Assembly (NCBI GenBank): GCA_018907035.1
Contig: JACCIC010000096.1
Span: forward strand, 1,051,001-1,115,000
Direction of reading: 5' to 3'
Source of the DNA: Sycobia sp. Sy_11
Taxonomy: Eukaryota; Arthropoda; Insecta; Hymenoptera; Epichrysomallidae
DNA length: 64,000 nt
Within the stretch, counting starts at the first letter, position 1. Each line of letters starts with the position of its first letter. Below the pieces are notes generated by a model. It saw nothing but the letters and a program-made list of their open reading frames with translations, was not told the origin of the DNA and did not search any database. Shown here piece by piece: positions 34,388 through 45,253 of this stretch. The translations under genes and the position numbers were made by a program.

Positions 34388-35419
34388 CTAGGCAGAATGT
34401 CGGCAATGTAGTATCGAGGATTTGCAAACAAGTAGCTTTTCCAAATATCGCAGAAAAGCTGGAAAGTGCTTAAAATGCAACGGTATTGTAATTTTAACGA
34501 GTTGCTCAACCAACTTGTGAAGACATTGGAAGATAATCTCTTAGTTCGGAAATTGTTATCGTTCATTTAATACGATATTAGATTTAACTGATTTATGAAT
34601 GGCTAGCATAACCAATGTGGTCATAGAAACTTTGCACAGTTTATTCATGATAGCTGGTAATTCACTAGCAAAACAAATTTTCGATAACATCTAGCAAACT
34701 ATAGTGAACTCTATCTTCGTTCTACCATTTACAGATTTCAAGATAGCAGTTTGAGAAATTATTAGTAATATAAGCTTTACGATCCTTTTAATATTGATAT
34801 TGTTTTTCTCAATCCATCTATTTTAAATGTAAATAAATTAGAGAAAAGTTAGTTGTATTGACAGTTATAGCTTTCCACTCTCTGTCACAAATTTAGTGTA
34901 ATTAATTGTTGTTTCATGCTCTTTACTACTTTTATGTATAAAAAATGAATATGGTCAAAGTTCAGTAATTATTTAAAGATTAAGGAAACTCCAATGTATA
35001 TGTAAACCATAATTTATAATCCCACAATTATATAAAGACACTTGTCTTAGTACTCTACGAATATTGAACTTATTCAACATTTTTAACACAAATTTGACTA
35101 TTCTTGAATTAGCTATTGAGCTTTTGTTACACATTTTTCGCAAAACATTATAAACTGCTGCTGTTTTATCGTGTTTTCTTAAGAAATTAAAAAAAAAAGG
35201 TATCAAATACATTGCACCTGATTAGAAAAACGCTGATTTATGCTTAAGATCGCATAAAAGCTAAAGTATTATCATCACTTTCATCAAAAGGCTTTCTCAC
35301 AGTGTCAAAATGAAGGTACCAATAGTGTATTCTATTACATCTGAGCCATTGTAGAACATTCGCTCTTTTCAAAATGAAACTGGATCTGTACAAACGTGCG
35401 TGATTTTTGTTTTTGTCAG
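34388..35419. other. A+T-rich non-coding stretch
   Basis: Would be intron or flank of the broken gene that follows. A - strand frame (35244-35459) with an acidic end (DESDD) overlaps its start. Confidence 0.4.
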
Positions 35420-36525
35420 ATAGACTGAGCCTCCTACGGGCTGTACAAGCGTTCAACAAGTGTGGCTTAAATTTTGAGCCGGAGAGAGATTCCGACTTGT
35501 CTATGCAATCTATAGCTGATAAATTGTGCCGTATATCTACTGATATGCTCGAAAATAGTTATCTATCATATTCTGCATTGGGAGAAAAATGTATATAAAT
35601 TCAAATTGTATAATTTAGTGAAGCGCATGTGTATATAGCAATTTAGCATTTATTTATTTATTTATTTATATTTCTCTTACTTCGATTATTTAATTTCATT
35701 AGAGTAAATCCTAAATAAATTATTATAGTAAATGTTTCTCAATAATTTTTATCAATAGTTCAATTATAATTTTCTTATGGTTTTCTGTCATCGGTCCAAC
35801 AAAATTATAGTGTTTCAAAAAATTTATCGATATATGTGTCATAATATATACCGTCCCAGCTATGCATTAGAATTTTTACCTCGTAAATCCGCGTTAACTT
35901 GTTGTCCATGCTCGATAAAACGTAAACACCGTATCAATTTACTCAATCATAATAATTCTTCAGACGTACATAATAGCCGTGAATCACTCGCAGGTATTAA
36001 TGACAAATTAAGAGATATAAACAGAGAAATGATCTTTTCTAATAGTATGCCAGAATTACGTACTTGGTGGCAAAAATTTATACATTTAATAATTTGAAGC
36101 CCTTGCTAACTCTTCTGCCAGCAATTGTTTTGACGATCTTTTAAAAGAGTATGAAACTTTTACAAAAATTGTGAATATTGATATAAAACACATGCATTCA
36201 TTGGACAAAGAGAAGAAAAATTTCAATGATTAAATTAGTCAATTAAAATCTCATGACTTTCCTAGTAATGAAATTAGAACGCATGATATTGTATCTGATA
36301 TGAAAATTCCACTTGTCATGTCACTTCTAATATTTTTAGTTTTTGTATCTAGAATCTCTGGAGGGTGATATCATAGGAGTTTGCAACTTTCAATTAAAGC
36401 ATCCAAATCATACACAAAGTAATAAATTTGAGGCACTTTCTGCTATTACATCAGTTAGATCACAGTTTATAGATGAGTTCAATTATAATATGTACTATAA
36501 TAATAATAGTACAATTATGTTCTAA
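35420..36525 (+). pseudogene. Broken multi-fragment gene of unknown family
   Basis: Four + strand coding-like pieces lie in order. (1) 35420-35598, after a strong acceptor (TTTTTGTTTTTGTCAG): RLSLLRAVQAFNKCGLNFEP and on to a stop. (2) 35765-36097, ATG at 35777: contains RDINREMIFSNSMPELRTWW. (3) 36096-36368, shifted by one base: CFDDLLKEYETFTKIVNIDI, with an in-frame TAA at 36231 and a hydrophobic stretch later. (4) 36363-36525, after ATTTTTAGTTTTTGTATCTAG: LEGDIIGVCNFQLKHPNH to a stop. The frame change and the internal stop argue for a decayed gene; intron-like sequence at 35599-35764 and 36300-36362 argues for a spliced ancestor. Helical, charged protein; family not recognised. Confidence 0.42.
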
Positions 36526-36595
36526 ACTTCATGTTATTTTTTCTGCCATTTGATTGAAAATTCCATGGCATTATCAATTAGTTATCAATCAATCA

Positions 36596-36598
<3 letters not shown>
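36526..36598. other. Short non-coding stretch
   Basis: Nothing seen. Confidence 0.4.

Positions 36599-36631
<33 letters not shown>
36599..36631. repeat. (CT)n microsatellite
   Basis: About 16 TC units. Confidence 0.95.
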
Positions 36632-36635
<4 letters not shown>

Positions 36636-37110
36636 GCCTCTCTTTCGAGATATTCCTCTTTAAGACTTTCTGGAACAGTTTATCTTCGTCGACAAGATCC
36701 TGACGGGGCAGACTGGGTTCTATAACGTCTCTACGCGTCTTGCTGAAATAATTAAAAGTGGTGCTTGCTCGCTGCCTTCGTAGTTTCAATAAAATAGTAC
36801 ATGGATGGGAGAGAGGGTTATGTTGAAAGAGAGAGAGAGAGATAGAGAGTGATAAAAGTATAGGTAGGATCTAAAAAGAAGGTTTCGGTGTAAGATGAAA
36901 TTAAAGATGGAACGCGAATCGAAGTGGAACGTTGTGCACGATAGTAATGAGGTCGGTCAGTGGGTGAACAAACCGGAAATTAACCCCCGAACTTTCAGTT
37001 GCCCCAAAAAATTTAGCTTTCTCAGCTCTTGTATTATACTTTATTCCCCCTCTTTGCTCCTCTTACTCTTACTCCTTCTCTTCATTTTTCGCTGTCGGCT
37101 TCTCTTCATT
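36632..37110. other. Non-coding stretch
   Basis: A short GA run (36827-36848). No gene called. Confidence 0.42.
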
Positions 37111-37146
<36 letters not shown>

Positions 37147-37155
37147 GCTCTCTGG
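37111..37155. repeat. (CT)n microsatellite
   Basis: CT run with TTTC and CG breaks. Confidence 0.93.
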
Positions 37156-37840
37156 CAACGTTTCATATAACGAATGTAGAACGCCAACGGCATTATATTA
37201 ACACATGTACTTATTAATTTTTTTTTCCATCAATCGAATCGTGACGAATTTTTCCACGTGTGATAGAAATAGGAATTTACTAATGTCGATGCTATCATCG
37301 AATTTGAATTTTTGTTTTTGAAATCACATGTTGCATTTCGAATTGACTCTGCATCTAAATTCTTAATAAAAAATATAACTTTTAATTTGTCGATTAATTT
37401 TGAATTGAACAAAGGCACATGTGAATTATATCACAAAACTCTGAGAACGTTTTTTTTTTATTTTTAGAAGCAAAATTATAAAATTTCTGTAGTTTATAAA
37501 ATGTTATCTATTACACGTGGAAGCAGCAAGAACGGTTTATCAGTGAGATTTGCAAATTGAATGATTTTTTTCACGGACGATATTAAAGCATGAAAACATA
37601 AATTTATCACACGAATTTTTTTAAGAAAATAGATGTTGAATGGATGCTTCACAAGCTGAGCGATGGGATCTGTAATTTAGGGTAGGTTATTTTTTCTTGC
37701 ATGTAGAAGCAAGCTAATTTAATGATTGTTATTGTTGTTCATTAGCTTGTTTTATGGTTAACCTTCAAGTGCTCCTCATATCTCGTATCGAGTTAGTTTT
37801 AATCAAACTCACAACTTTGCTCGACATAACTTTTGGGTGT

Positions 37841-37841
<1 letters not shown>
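37156..37841. other. A+T-rich non-coding stretch
   Basis: Contains a small inverted repeat CAAGCTAAT (37710-37718) / ATTAGCTTG (37741-37749). No gene called. Confidence 0.45.

Positions 37842-37902
<61 letters not shown>
37842..37902. repeat. (TA)n microsatellite
   Basis: About 30 TA units, among the longest here. Confidence 0.95.
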
Positions 37903-37910
<8 letters not shown>

Positions 37911-38000
37911 ATTTTTAAAGCGTTGCCTCCTTGAAAAGTTATTCTACTCGAGCGTGCCATAACTTTTTGGACTAACCGGCATATATAGATATAAATTAAT

Positions 38001-38002
<2 letters not shown>

Positions 38003-38033
<31 letters not shown>
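38003..38033. repeat. (TA)n microsatellite
   Basis: About 15 TA units. Confidence 0.95.
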
Positions 38034-38036
<3 letters not shown>

Positions 38037-38039
38037 AGA

Positions 38040-38420
38040 ATCCAATATCAGCGAGGTTATAGAGAGGCATTTTCCGTAAGCGCAGCACGATAATCGACCG
38101 GTCTGGCCTAATTAAAGCGACGTACAGCTCTGGGTGTGGAGATGAGGAAGGGCGGGGCGGGGATCGTCGATGCGAAAAGCGAATTTTGATCCTCCTCCCT
38201 GGTAGCTTCCGCGTATAAAGGCAAAATAGGTGGGACAGGCCGTTATCGCACGGTGTCTTCCGGTGCAGCCGATCCATTCCTCCCTTATCCACTTAAGCTC
38301 GTGGGAAGATCGGATAGTTCGGCACCGTGGGTTAAAGAAACGCGGTCTTAAATTTGAAATTCGAAATTCTAGAGCGTCGTGCGGAATTGTGGGCGAATTA
38401 CAGATGGTCAAGGCCGATGG
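38040..38420. other. G+C-rich island with open frames on both strands
   Basis: Frames at 37996-38411 (- strand) and 38230-38523 (+ strand, 97 codons, contains WEDRIVRHRGLKKRGLKFEI) are open over the same DNA. Composition explains both; no splice or start evidence decides. Possible regulatory island. Confidence 0.28.
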
Positions 38421-39103
38421 AATAAATAAATTTCTAATTAACGCGCTTATTAAGATTTTGATTGTATTTTACCGTTTTGTTTTTCTTGCTAAGCCAGAAG
38501 TACTTGTGGCAATTGGATTCTAATTCACGTATATTGAAGTCGATACTATCAAAATTCCTTATTTTTGTAATGCTTGTCCCGGAAGATATGGATCCAGAAT
38601 ACTCTTGGTTTTATTTTATTGTTGAGAATTTTACTTTGGCTTTATGAGTTTTATATGCAATATGAAATAGTCCGCTATTTATGCAACCTTTTACAGTATT
38701 ATGCCCAGATATGAATACCGGTAATACCAAAATGCAAGTTTTCCATAGAAGCTTTTATCAAGTCCGCGGGCTTTTTCGAATTCGTTGAATTTCAATCGCT
38801 CCTCATATACTTCTTTTTATTCGCTGATCGAAAAAGTTATCGATCGCCAGTACGTAAGATGAAGTTTTCAACCGAGTCAGTAGGTCAAAGTCGCAGTTAG
38901 TAGTACGCTTCGCATATTGATATATGTACATAACAATGATGTACTAAATGAATGTCATTCAGAAGTGCAGATCTTACATTTATGCGTTAGTAATGCTTTC
39001 GATCATACATTAGATGCATTCATGCATGTTAAATTAAGTAGTCGCAGACTTGAAAGCACTCGTATACAGTGCTGCGATTAATTGTAATGTTAATGATTTG
39101 TTA
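38421..39103. other. A+T-rich non-coding stretch
   Basis: Left flank of the solo LTR. Nothing else seen. Confidence 0.45.
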
Positions 39104-39108
39104 TTACA
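39104..39108. repeat. Target-site duplication, left copy (TTACA)
   Basis: Identical to 39476-39480 on the other side of the solo LTR. Confidence 0.88.
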
Positions 39109-39156
39109 TGTTGGCATTCTACAATTCCATGCATCCGATACCTAAGGTAGCGCAGG

Positions 39157-39162
39157 TATAAA
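39157..39162 (+). promoter_or_regulatory. TATA box of the solo LTR
   Basis: GGTATAAAGGGG, 49 bp into the LTR. A start site would fall near 39187. Confidence 0.6.
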
Positions 39163-39298
39163 GGGGTGACTCCCATTTTTATTGCACCGAGCTAATCTGT
39201 ACAGGTGCAAATACTCGTACAGTTAGTCTAGAAGCGACCTCGCTAGAGTAATATTGTGCCCCTTTTGTACTGTCATTCTATTAACCGAATTTCTATTA

Positions 39299-39302
<4 letters not shown>

Positions 39303-39354
<52 letters not shown>
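39303..39354. repeat. (TA)n array inside the solo LTR
   Basis: About 26 AT units inside the LTR, so the array expanded in or with the element. Confidence 0.95.
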
Positions 39355-39356
<2 letters not shown>

Positions 39357-39412
39357 TATTATAAGTATTTGTGGTATTAATCAAGTGTTGTATTTTGTGT
39401 ATCCTTTAAATG

Positions 39413-39418
39413 AATAAA
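39413..39418 (+). terminator. Poly(A) signal of the solo LTR
   Basis: AATAAA in the right third of the LTR; a second AATAAA lies near 39435. Confidence 0.55.
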
Positions 39419-39475
39419 CTGATAATATATATTTAATAAATAAACGATTTAATATCCATTGCCCTGATCCCAACA

Positions 39476-39480
39476 TTACA
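39476..39480. repeat. Target-site duplication, right copy (TTACA)
   Basis: Identical to 39104-39108. Confidence 0.88.
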
Positions 39481-41108
39481 TAAATAATAGTTCATAGGAA
39501 GACATAAGTTATACTCCATATAGGCATAAATTATACTTCAATGTACAATTTAGGTGAGTTTTGAAGAAATGTTTTCAATTTCCATAGAGAAAACTTTGTT
39601 CATATTTTTTCTCTACTTTCGTTTTTACATTTGATTATAAAAATATATTTGTAAATGCTTGTCATACTTTGATCGTTACATAGTAAACTATACACATACA
39701 ACCTTCTTATATGCTCTAAACTGTCTAAAACTGTGTTTGAATGCGGCCTAAAAATCTTTCGAAACCGAATCCCTGCAGAAAACACTTATAATTTATTTTT
39801 TCGACAGTCCATAAATTTGGTTTTTTGCATTCAGTAGCTTGGCTCGATTGCCGAGTAATCCAAGAGGGAAATAGATAATTCGATAAGCAGAATGAACTCC
39901 CGTTAATAATTCAAAGCCTCCTTGCCATATATCTTGGTTGACCGATACTGGATTTTTTCCCTTACCGAAACTAGGATTTCTGCTCACTCTCACAGGGTCT
40001 CGTGAATTTTAATTACATTGTATAGAGATTTTGAATACTACATTTAATTGTTTTGCTGTTTGAGATACTTGAGGAGATATCTCAGTCAAATATAACTAAT
40101 TCAACAAAAACAATCTATGTTTGTTCCATGACATTGCACGTGTATAATAAATTATTCAAAATTTTAGTTAATGCTCTCTATTTGCAGCTAAGTTTCGAAC
40201 AAAATCTTCAAAAATTATAGAAGTAAGATTGTATTAAAAACATTATATTTAAATTTTGTTAATAACATTTTTAAAACTTTTTCATTTCCATATGAACTGT
40301 AAAGTAGACGTGAAAACGGACATAACTGAAAAATTTTACTAATGTAATATGTTTATATAATAACGTTACGTGGTGTCGCTTCGTTTTGTGGTATAAGTGA
40401 CAATCTTTCTAAACAGATAAAAATGGGCGAAGTCTCACTTTTCCAGTCATATAATAATCATTATAAACTTGTATTTGAAATTATTCATTTACTTTTTTAG
40501 ATCTTAATAGTTAAAAAGTTAAATCGAGTTCTATAATAAATATAATACTAATATAAATTATTATTTTTTCTTGCTTTTCAAGAATAGTCTCCTCACAACA
40601 AGTATATTTTAATAACTATAGATTATCAAGTTATTCAGTTGCGTTACATTATTCGTCATACTGTTAATCATTCGAGCTATTCAAATTTATTAATTTAATT
40701 AAAATCTATATAAATACGGTAAATTTAAAATACCATCATTTTGAAAAATTTACAAGCATATCAATTATTTACTTTCATTCACGTAGTCATTTTGAATTTA
40801 ATACATAGATAAATTTTATTATTTGTCATAGAATAAAATTAACTTGTTTGTAAGAAATTATGTCACTGGATATTTTTTATTTTAAAATCTTTCGATGTAG
40901 CATATATAATTACATAGGTATAGGGCTAATTATTCTATTTGCAGAAGTAAAAATAATTTCAGATTTCGTAGCAAAGTAGGTTATCTGAAATATAAGATGG
41001 TCGGACAGAGCAAACAACTCGTAAAATACCAAACGAGAACGTCGGATAAGAAACTTAAAAAAAGATACCGTATAAGTTTCTGAAGCCGCATACACGAAAA
41101 AATACGCA
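39481..41108. other. A+T-rich non-coding stretch
   Basis: A 66-codon frame at 39793-39993 (- strand) is open with mixed codons but has no splice support; the adjoining 39600-39785 frame is similar. Nothing else seen. Confidence 0.42.
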
Positions 41109-41581
41109 TTATATACTTATTTCCGCGCTCACGGCAAAAGTATATGCACTGCCATAAATTCCCCTTTGCAAAATTGGGTCGAGCCCGAATCTCCATAGCC
41201 TCGTCGCAGCTGCGACGAGGCTGCTTGAAACGAGAGGGCTCGCCTCCCTCGGTCGCTGCTTAAAATCCGCAATTTGCGACACGTTGGCTTCTCCGCGCAA
41301 CCAAACGGCCAAAGTATGTACGTATACATAGGCTTTCCGAGTATCCCAGCCCCCCTCCCCCGCCCCGACTTATCGTTTCGTCCACAAACCATATAAGTAT
41401 GCATATATGTGGAAAATCTAGTTACCGCACCTGTGCGGCATCCCCATTCCCCAGAAAATCCGAAATCCCACCAGTTTCCCTCTCGCAAACTCGTTATCGT
41501 ACACGCATTATCTTAGATATATGTCAATATATATATATGTGCCTGTTTGTGCGTCTACGTGTATACAGCGTGCGACTTTAC
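41109..41581 (-). other. Start of the first intron of the gene at 41582
   Basis: G+C-rich sequence directly after the donor. A - strand frame (41109-41312, MAVWLRGEANVSQIADFKQR..) is open, but no acceptor precedes it, so it is not joined to the first exon. A 26-bp palindrome lies inside. Confidence 0.35.
41197..41222. repeat. 26-bp perfect palindrome, no spacer
   Basis: The left arm AGCCTCGTCGCAG is followed at once by its exact reverse complement. The centre is CAGCTG, an E-box core. G+C-rich and in a CpG-rich context. Confidence 0.93.
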
Positions 41582-41668
41582 CTTGCTCCTGTTGCGCGGC
41601 GCGAAGTCCTCCTTGCTGGTCTTCCTCCGCTTGTCCTTGAGTATCATCCGCGCGGCGGCGAACGCCAT
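41582..41668 (-). CDS. First coding exon of a - strand gene, 29 codons, unknown protein
   Basis: The start ATG (41668-41666) is in a near-ideal context (GCAGCCATGG), with an in-frame TAG 16 codons upstream, so this is the first Met. The frame reads MAFAAARMILKDKRRKTSKE and then DFAPRNRSK, and ends in phase 0 at a strong donor (AAG|GTAAAG). It lies in a CpG island. The protein start is Ala-rich then strongly basic, as in a cytoplasmic or nuclear protein, and is not a signal peptide. The rest must lie at lower coordinates, possibly beyond a long intron. On the + strand the same GCCATGGC also starts a 16-codon frame, which I consider accidental. Family not recognised. Confidence 0.47.
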
Positions 41669-42250
41669 GGCTGCAGCAGCCGCGGTCGGCCGCTGCCTCT
41701 GTACCGTCCCCTTCTAGGGCTCCTCGGCTCAGCGCAAACTGACGCGCAGCGCCCGCACGAAGGTACGCCGCGGACTCCTGGAGCCGCGCCGCGTTCCGGG
41801 GCCCGGCAGCCGGCGGCTCGCCGTTATTGCGCGCTAGGAGGGGGCCGCGGGGGGCAGCAGGCGGAGCGGGCGCGCGGGGGGCGGCGGCCTCTCGCGGTGA
41901 CGGGCGCTCGTCCGTCGGTCCGACTGTCGCGCGCCGCCGGGGGCTGTTTATCCGCCGCTCGCAGCCCGGGCGCGCGAGGGCACCTGGGCGAAGCGCCGAA
42001 GAGTTGCGGCTGCTGCGCGCGGCCGTCCGCTTGGCTGCGCCTCGCTCGGGGTGGGCGCTGCGAGTGCCCGACTTCGTGCCTCGCCGACTGGTCCTGGATG
42101 CGGAGGATGTGCGGCAGGTCCGGCTGAGTCTGCCCCGCGGAAGAGAGGGAGGAGGCCGGAAGATGCTGTCTCGCGGCTGTCGTGCACGAGAGCTGTCTGG
42201 AGAAAGTTTGGAAATTGATTATGCTCTCCCTCTGTCCCTCTTTATTTTGT
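41669..42250 (-). promoter_or_regulatory. CpG island: promoter and 5' UTR of the - strand gene
   Basis: Very C/G- and CpG-rich. Long frames on both strands (for example 41399-42127 and 41827-42264 on +, 41948-42187 on -) follow from the composition. No TATA box is visible, as is usual for CpG-type promoters. Confidence 0.42.
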
Positions 42251-43893
42251 TTTGCCTGTTATAGAAGAAACTGCGATCGCCGCTAATCAAATGATCGAGC
42301 ATTGTTTGGGAATTTCGTCTATTAATTGTATTGGTGTATTTTCTAGAATGAGCGCACCGCACTACATAGTGTCAATGTATCATTTGCTTCTTTTTACCAC
42401 TGAAACTTTCGATTTGAGGCTAAACTTGTTAAGTCGTGAAGTGTAGAGACTTTAATTACAGTTGTTGCGGTATATTTTGAATTTTCATGATATAAAATAA
42501 ATATTGAAGAACGAGAATAATTGCAAGGAAAATTGTTGTATTCACATTTTAAGTTGACACTATGAGATATTTAAACAACTTAATTTATTATGTAACGAGT
42601 ATAGCTGAAAATATGCAGGCAGTGCTTATTTTAATATCTATGATGGTATTTCCAAATGTGGTTTAATTTCATCTTAGTTATTCTAATTGCATAATTTTCC
42701 ACTATGAGCATTTATATTAAAGAGTAAAACAAATACTAATTCATACATATTCCATAATACCTATATATTCGTATTACAGTTTTCATTAAAATTTAAATAG
42801 AATTGCAATTGGAAAAATGGACCTAACGATAAAGAGGACATGCACTTCAGTTGGAAGATAATTAAAAAAAAATCGTTACAACATATATTTTATTTTTGTA
42901 GGTCGAATGTTGGTAATTAACTAAGATGCTTATTAAATTAAACGTCAGACGCTCTTATAATAACTAATCATATAAAATAAGTTTATTTACACAAGAAAGT
43001 GAAAAGATAGAAAATAAAAGTTTGAATTTTAATACCTATTTTAGATGAATTTAATTTGCTGTAATTAATAATATAAAAATGAAGATTTTTGCTTTGAAAA
43101 CTTCGAAAACATATAGTTGTGTTTTAATATTAAAGTAATTTAAAATTAAAACAGATTTTTACAGAATGTATATTAGAAGGTTTCTTTACTTTTAGCACAC
43201 AATGAATTATTAAAAACTATAAATATCGCACGCTATAAACGTTAACCAGAAATGCTATTAATAAGGGAGAGATTTATGAATTCATTTTTTACATAAGTTC
43301 TTCTAAAATTTCATAGCTCTGGAATAAATGAAATGACAAAAAATAAAATAATTTCTATTCATTTAACTTATTAGCAAAAATATGCCTTCTTAATAATACG
43401 ATCCATAATTGTCCGCATAAAATTATGATTGGTTAATAAAACTTGTATCAATTTGCAAGAATCGATAAATATATGGCGATATAAAACATAATTAACTACA
43501 AGAAAGAGAACCTTGCTCCCGCTCAATTTGTTACGATTATCATTTATAAAAGAAAACAAAATTGAGTGTGATAATTTTTATACAATTAGCCTTGGCTTTT
43601 CACGTCATCGATAACCAAGAATAAGTAGGACGTCGTTATAAAAACACTAAGATTTACACGAGATTATTAAAATTTTGCAGCATATATTAATTAAGGTACG
43701 AGACATGCAAGGGAGCTTTAATTATTAATCGAATAAATGTAGGTAGATGAAAAGGATAATGAATAACATTAAAATTTGAGGTATATATAGGTGTGTCAGA
43801 GCAAGATTGAATCAGATAATTACATCGATAAATCATTTCAATTCTGAAAAGCAAACGCGGTTTTTTTAAAAAAAGTTTTTCAATCATATGCGT
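42251..43893. other. A+T-rich non-coding stretch
   Basis: Nothing seen. Confidence 0.48.
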
Positions 43894-43935
43894 ATAATTA
43901 TTAATAATGATTTTAAATAAATTATTAATAATTAT
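43894..43935. repeat. A+T palindrome, 15-bp arms
   Basis: ATAATTATTAATAAT (43894-43908), a 12-nt loop, then its exact reverse complement (43921-43935). The arm sequence nearly equals that at 47948-47980. Confidence 0.85.
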
Positions 43936-44004
43936 TTAAAATTTTGAACTATGTATTATATTATACTACTGAATTATATATTATATTACATTTATTCTAT
44001 ATAG

Positions 44005-44132
44005 GTTTGGCTGCAAATTATTTAAGTTCTACTCCAGACGCTACGTTTTCTAGCAGAAAGACTATATATATATACACGCAGACATTTGATGTGTGGTTAA
44101 AAGAACTCAGTTTAATGAATCTGCCGTTTTAA
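44005..44132 (+). CDS. Weak candidate terminal exon, unknown
   Basis: An acceptor (ACATTTATTCTATATAG) precedes a frame reading LAANYLSSTPDATFSSRKTI, then IYIYTQTFDVWLKELSLM and NLPF-stop. Mixed codons apart from the IYIY run. No AATAAA near the stop. Could be a decayed exon. Confidence 0.2.
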
Positions 44133-44339
44133 CTGTTATGTTTTAACAAACACGTTCATAAATTATAATGAAAAATATTTTCTTTGCAAACAATGAGTTC
44201 TCTCTTAACGTTTTCCATTACTCCGTAGCACAATTAAAAATTACATCGTTTAATATTTGCACTACGTTCATCACATGTGGCTCATTACCAGCTTTAAATT
44301 TTCCTGCTAGATAACGCAGCGTCGAGTAAAACTTTAATG
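44133..44339. other. A+T-rich non-coding stretch
   Basis: Nothing seen. Confidence 0.4.
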
Positions 44340-44683
44340 TTTCGCTCGCAAACATCCCCTCCGCTCGTTCCTTTCCGTCTCAGCACCGAGCGAAGTCAGT
44401 GCCGGCGAGGGTCCCTAAGCGCGACCTCTATTTTTCATCTTCTTTCTCACCTCCGCATACTTTAAAACTCCCGCGCACTGCAGAGAAGAGAGGACGAAAA
44501 AGAATCTAGTCGTTCTCGCCTCAGAGATATATAACTGTATAGCGACGGCTCTATATAGCTTTGAGAAAGAGTGAAGGAGGGAAGAATCAAGGAGGGAAGA
44601 GGCACCGCGAGAAGAAGTTTTTCGCTACTCTCTCTCCCTCTCTCTCTCTCTCTCCCTGTCGCTGTCTCTCTCTCTCTCTTTCC

Positions 44684-44715
<32 letters not shown>

Positions 44716-45226
44716 TGCAGCAACGCCGTCTCTTAAACTCCGCTAATTGAGTTTGGTCGCGCACCGGGGCGAGCTTCCCCGCGCGGCGCGAACCTCGACA
44801 CGGGCCGCGCCCCGCGCGCGAGGTGGCGGCGCGTCGGCGTCGCCCCAGCGCGACTACAAGAAATTATATACCTACCGTACGTCCTGGGAGAGAGCGGACA
44901 AGGGGAGGAAGGCGAGGGGCTCGTTCACTCGGCGGGCACGAACCTCGCAACGCAGAAGCGGATAATGCTCGAGCGCGCGCGCCCGCCCGCAGCTTCGCGC
45001 CCGAATTCCTGCGCGCTCGGCTCCGCGTTTAATACGGCTCGCGTTAGCTGCGAACGCGCGCGACGTACAAGTAAAAACGGACACTCGGTCCGTGCGGAGG
45101 AAAACGGAGAAACTATGGACGAGAGCGTCGTTCCTATTTGTCTTAAAAACGAGTTTTAAAAGAGAGATTTTATAGAGGTTTCCTCTATTGCAAAAGAGAA
45201 GAAAGGGACCCGTGCAATTAGGAACG
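44340..45226 (+). promoter_or_regulatory. CpG island: promoter and 5' UTR of a + strand gene
   Basis: CpG-rich block with a (CT)n array, alternating CG (44702-44715) and TATATA near 44529. It lies upstream of the first-exon candidate at 45227. A short upstream ORF (MDESVVPICLKNEF, 45115-45159) is present. Together with the - strand gene this makes a head-to-head arrangement about 2-3 kb apart. Confidence 0.38.
44628..44716. repeat. Imperfect (CT)n array ending in (CG)n
   Basis: CT with CCC and GT breaks, then seven CG steps. Confidence 0.94.
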
Positions 45227-45253
45227 ATGCGATATTACATAGGTTGCAAAATG
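45227..45253 (+). CDS. Candidate first coding exon, 9 codons
   Basis: MRYYIGCKM ends exactly at a consensus donor (AAAATG|GTGAGT at 45254), phase 0. An in-frame TAG lies 17 codons upstream of the ATG at 45227. If the real start is the second ATG, only one Met codon lies in this exon, a layout known in many insect genes. It sits at the end of a CpG island. Downstream exons were not identified with confidence; the + strand candidates at 47010, 54595 and 55131 are possible. Confidence 0.32.

Larger units (their letters stand above)
39109..39475 (+). mobile_element. Solo LTR of an LTR retrotransposon, Copia-type termini
   Basis: The 367-bp element starts TGTTGGCATT and ends CCCTGATCCCAACA: perfect 6-bp terminal inverted repeats TGTTGG/CCAACA. 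It is flanked on both sides by the 5-bp target duplication TTACA. Inside are a TATA box (TATAAA, 39157-39162) and AATAAA (39413-39418) in the order expected for U3-R-U5 on the + strand. No gag, pol, primer-binding site or second LTR lies within reach, so this is a recombination-derived solo LTR. TGTTG..CAACA ends with a 5-bp duplication are typical of Copia, although Gypsy and Pao elements also duplicate 4-6 bp. Confidence 0.88.

Noticed and set aside
40190..40222. About 33-nt exon between TTTGCAG and GAA|GTAAGA
   Set aside because: Too short and A+T-driven to separate from chance.
41399..42127. 242-codon + strand frame over the CpG island
   Set aside because: G+C-rich DNA lacks stops by composition; the - strand first exon overlaps it with better evidence.
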